From Alphaproteobacteria bacterium (GTDB taxonomy: Bacteria; Pseudomonadota; Alphaproteobacteria; Rickettsiales; SXRF01), in assembly GCA_025362975.1 (NCBI GenBank), contig JANYES010000004.1:142390-206389 (forward strand): 64,000 nt of DNA, written 5' to 3'. Positions 63,481-64,000 of the stretch are shown here, one piece after another; the first letter of the stretch is position 1; the number at the start of each line of letters is the position of its first letter. A model generated the notes under the pieces. The model had not been told where the DNA came from. It ran no database searches and saw only the letters and a list, made by a program, of their open reading frames with translations. The position numbers and the translations under genes were made by a program.

Positions 63481-64000
63481 TTCCGAAAACGGTGGCAACA
63501 ATAAGCGCCGTCCAGCCGAACCAGAGCCACGGTTCGTTGCTGTTTTTTCGTTGTTTGCCGATGAGGTCGATGCTATGCGGATGTAGGCGGATGCCATCAG
63601 GGCTGCTGAAATTATGCACGGCCTGTTCAAAACGCTCCAGCATCGACGGCAGTTTCATGGCGATATCGTAACCCTGCTTCGCCGCGCCCTTAACCTTGCC
63701 TTTAAGGCCGAAGCTTTCCACGGCCCATTCCTCAATCATCGGCGCGGCAAGTTCCCACATGTTCAGGTTGGGATTGAGCATGCGCCCAACACCTTCCGTC
63801 ACCAGCATCGTTTTTTGCAGTAACAGCAACTGCGGCTGCGTTTCCATTTCGAATTCAGCAGCGATTTTGAACATCTGTCCAAGCAGCACCGCCACGGAAA
63901 TTTCATTCAGCGGTTTGCCGGTGATGGGGCGCGCAACCGCCATGCAGGCTTGCGTAAACGCTTCAATGGATTTACCTGCTGGCACATATCCGGCTTTGAA
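63461..64000 (-). CDS. ubiB: UbiB (ABC1/ADCK family), 5' end outside the window
   Basis: About 179 C-terminal codons are visible. The frame runs out through the right edge, so the GTG at 63985 is internal (AGYVPAGKSIEAFTQACMAV). The stretch ISVAVLLGQMFKIAAEFEMETQPQLLLLQKTMLVTEGVGRMLNPNLNMW is the UbiB pattern after the kinase-like core, and the C-terminus has one membrane helix (WLWFGWTALIVATVFGIIFLI) after a cytoplasmic linker. UbiB supports ubiquinone synthesis; ubiE and coaBC normally adjoin it and would lie beyond the edge. Confidence 0.93.
   Translation of the reverse strand, partial: FKAGYVPAGKSIEAFTQACMAVARPITGKPLNEISVAVLLGQMFKIAAEFEMETQPQLLLLQKTMLVTEGVGRMLNPNLNMWELAAPMIEEWAVESFGLKGKVKGAAKQGYDIAMKLPSMLERFEQAVHNFSSPDGIRLHPHSIDLIGKQRKNSNEPWLWFGWTALIVATVFGIIFLIR

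Overview
The window is about 64 kb of a moderately GC-rich bacterial chromosome, densely packed with genes on both strands. The gene order points to an alphaproteobacterium. The supporting blocks are bolA next to a J-domain gene and cobS-cobT, ppiD-trpE beside tpiA-secG-pyrG, kdsA-eno-ftsB, an ornithine-lipid pair olsB-olsA, a 49-aa SDHAF4-like (DUF1674) gene, a DUF1289 gene, a PAS_5 protein and a VPLPA-type C-terminal sorting signal. The valyl-tRNA synthetase is of the archaeal/Rickettsia kind rather than the usual bacterial kind. Together with many lineage-specific hypothetical genes, this suggests a deep-branching or little-studied alphaproteobacterial lineage. I cannot name it from sequence alone.

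Layout. 0-6.3 kb: the 3' end of groEL, a tandem pair of paralogous membrane proteins of unknown function, a candidate small RNA, rpmB, and a methyltransferase followed by a glutamine-synthetase-fold ligase. 6.3-12.7 kb: cobT, cobS, a small secreted protein and a J-domain gene, divergent from bolA; then an orphan ParA, a Sua5-type tRNA threonylcarbamoyladenosine gene and a small membrane protein. 12.7-20.4 kb: K+-independent membrane pyrophosphatase hppA, a frameshifted nucleotidyltransferase, soluble pyrophosphatase ppa, a membrane-anchored thioredoxin, the SDHAF4-like gene, rsmB, rpe and yacG. 20.5-25 kb: valS, a small hypothetical gene and an MFS transporter. 25.0-26.3 kb: a complete IS3-family element whose right flank is the 3' remnant of a broken gene. 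26.4-30.7 kb: accessory genes, including two DUF192 proteins, a protein with a strict octapeptide repeat and a VPLPA-CTERM protein. 30.7-46.5 kb: core genes trpE, ppiD, tpiA, secG, a response regulator, pyrG, kdsA, eno, ftsB, infC and thrS, interrupted by hypothetical genes. 46.6-64 kb: hypotheticals, a solitary sdhA divergent from nadC, three paralogous prepilins, a Fur-type regulator with olsB-olsA, a lone FlgC-like rod protein, a sterol-desaturase-family enzyme, a second methyltransferase, a glycosyltransferase and the 3' end of ubiB.

Three genes (near 15.82, 43.63 and 48.18 kb) look broken by single-base deletions, two of them in or next to homopolymers. This could be pseudogenisation or consensus error in the assembly. 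No rRNA, tRNA or CRISPR array was recognised. The most unusual items are the archaeal-type valS with an internal AT-rich patch, the compact glutamine-synthetase-like ligase coupled to a methyltransferase, the octapeptide-repeat protein, the three-prepilin locus with a conserved Ca-loop-like motif, the sdhA without sdhB/C/D, and a PHO-box-like site upstream of an unknown helical protein.
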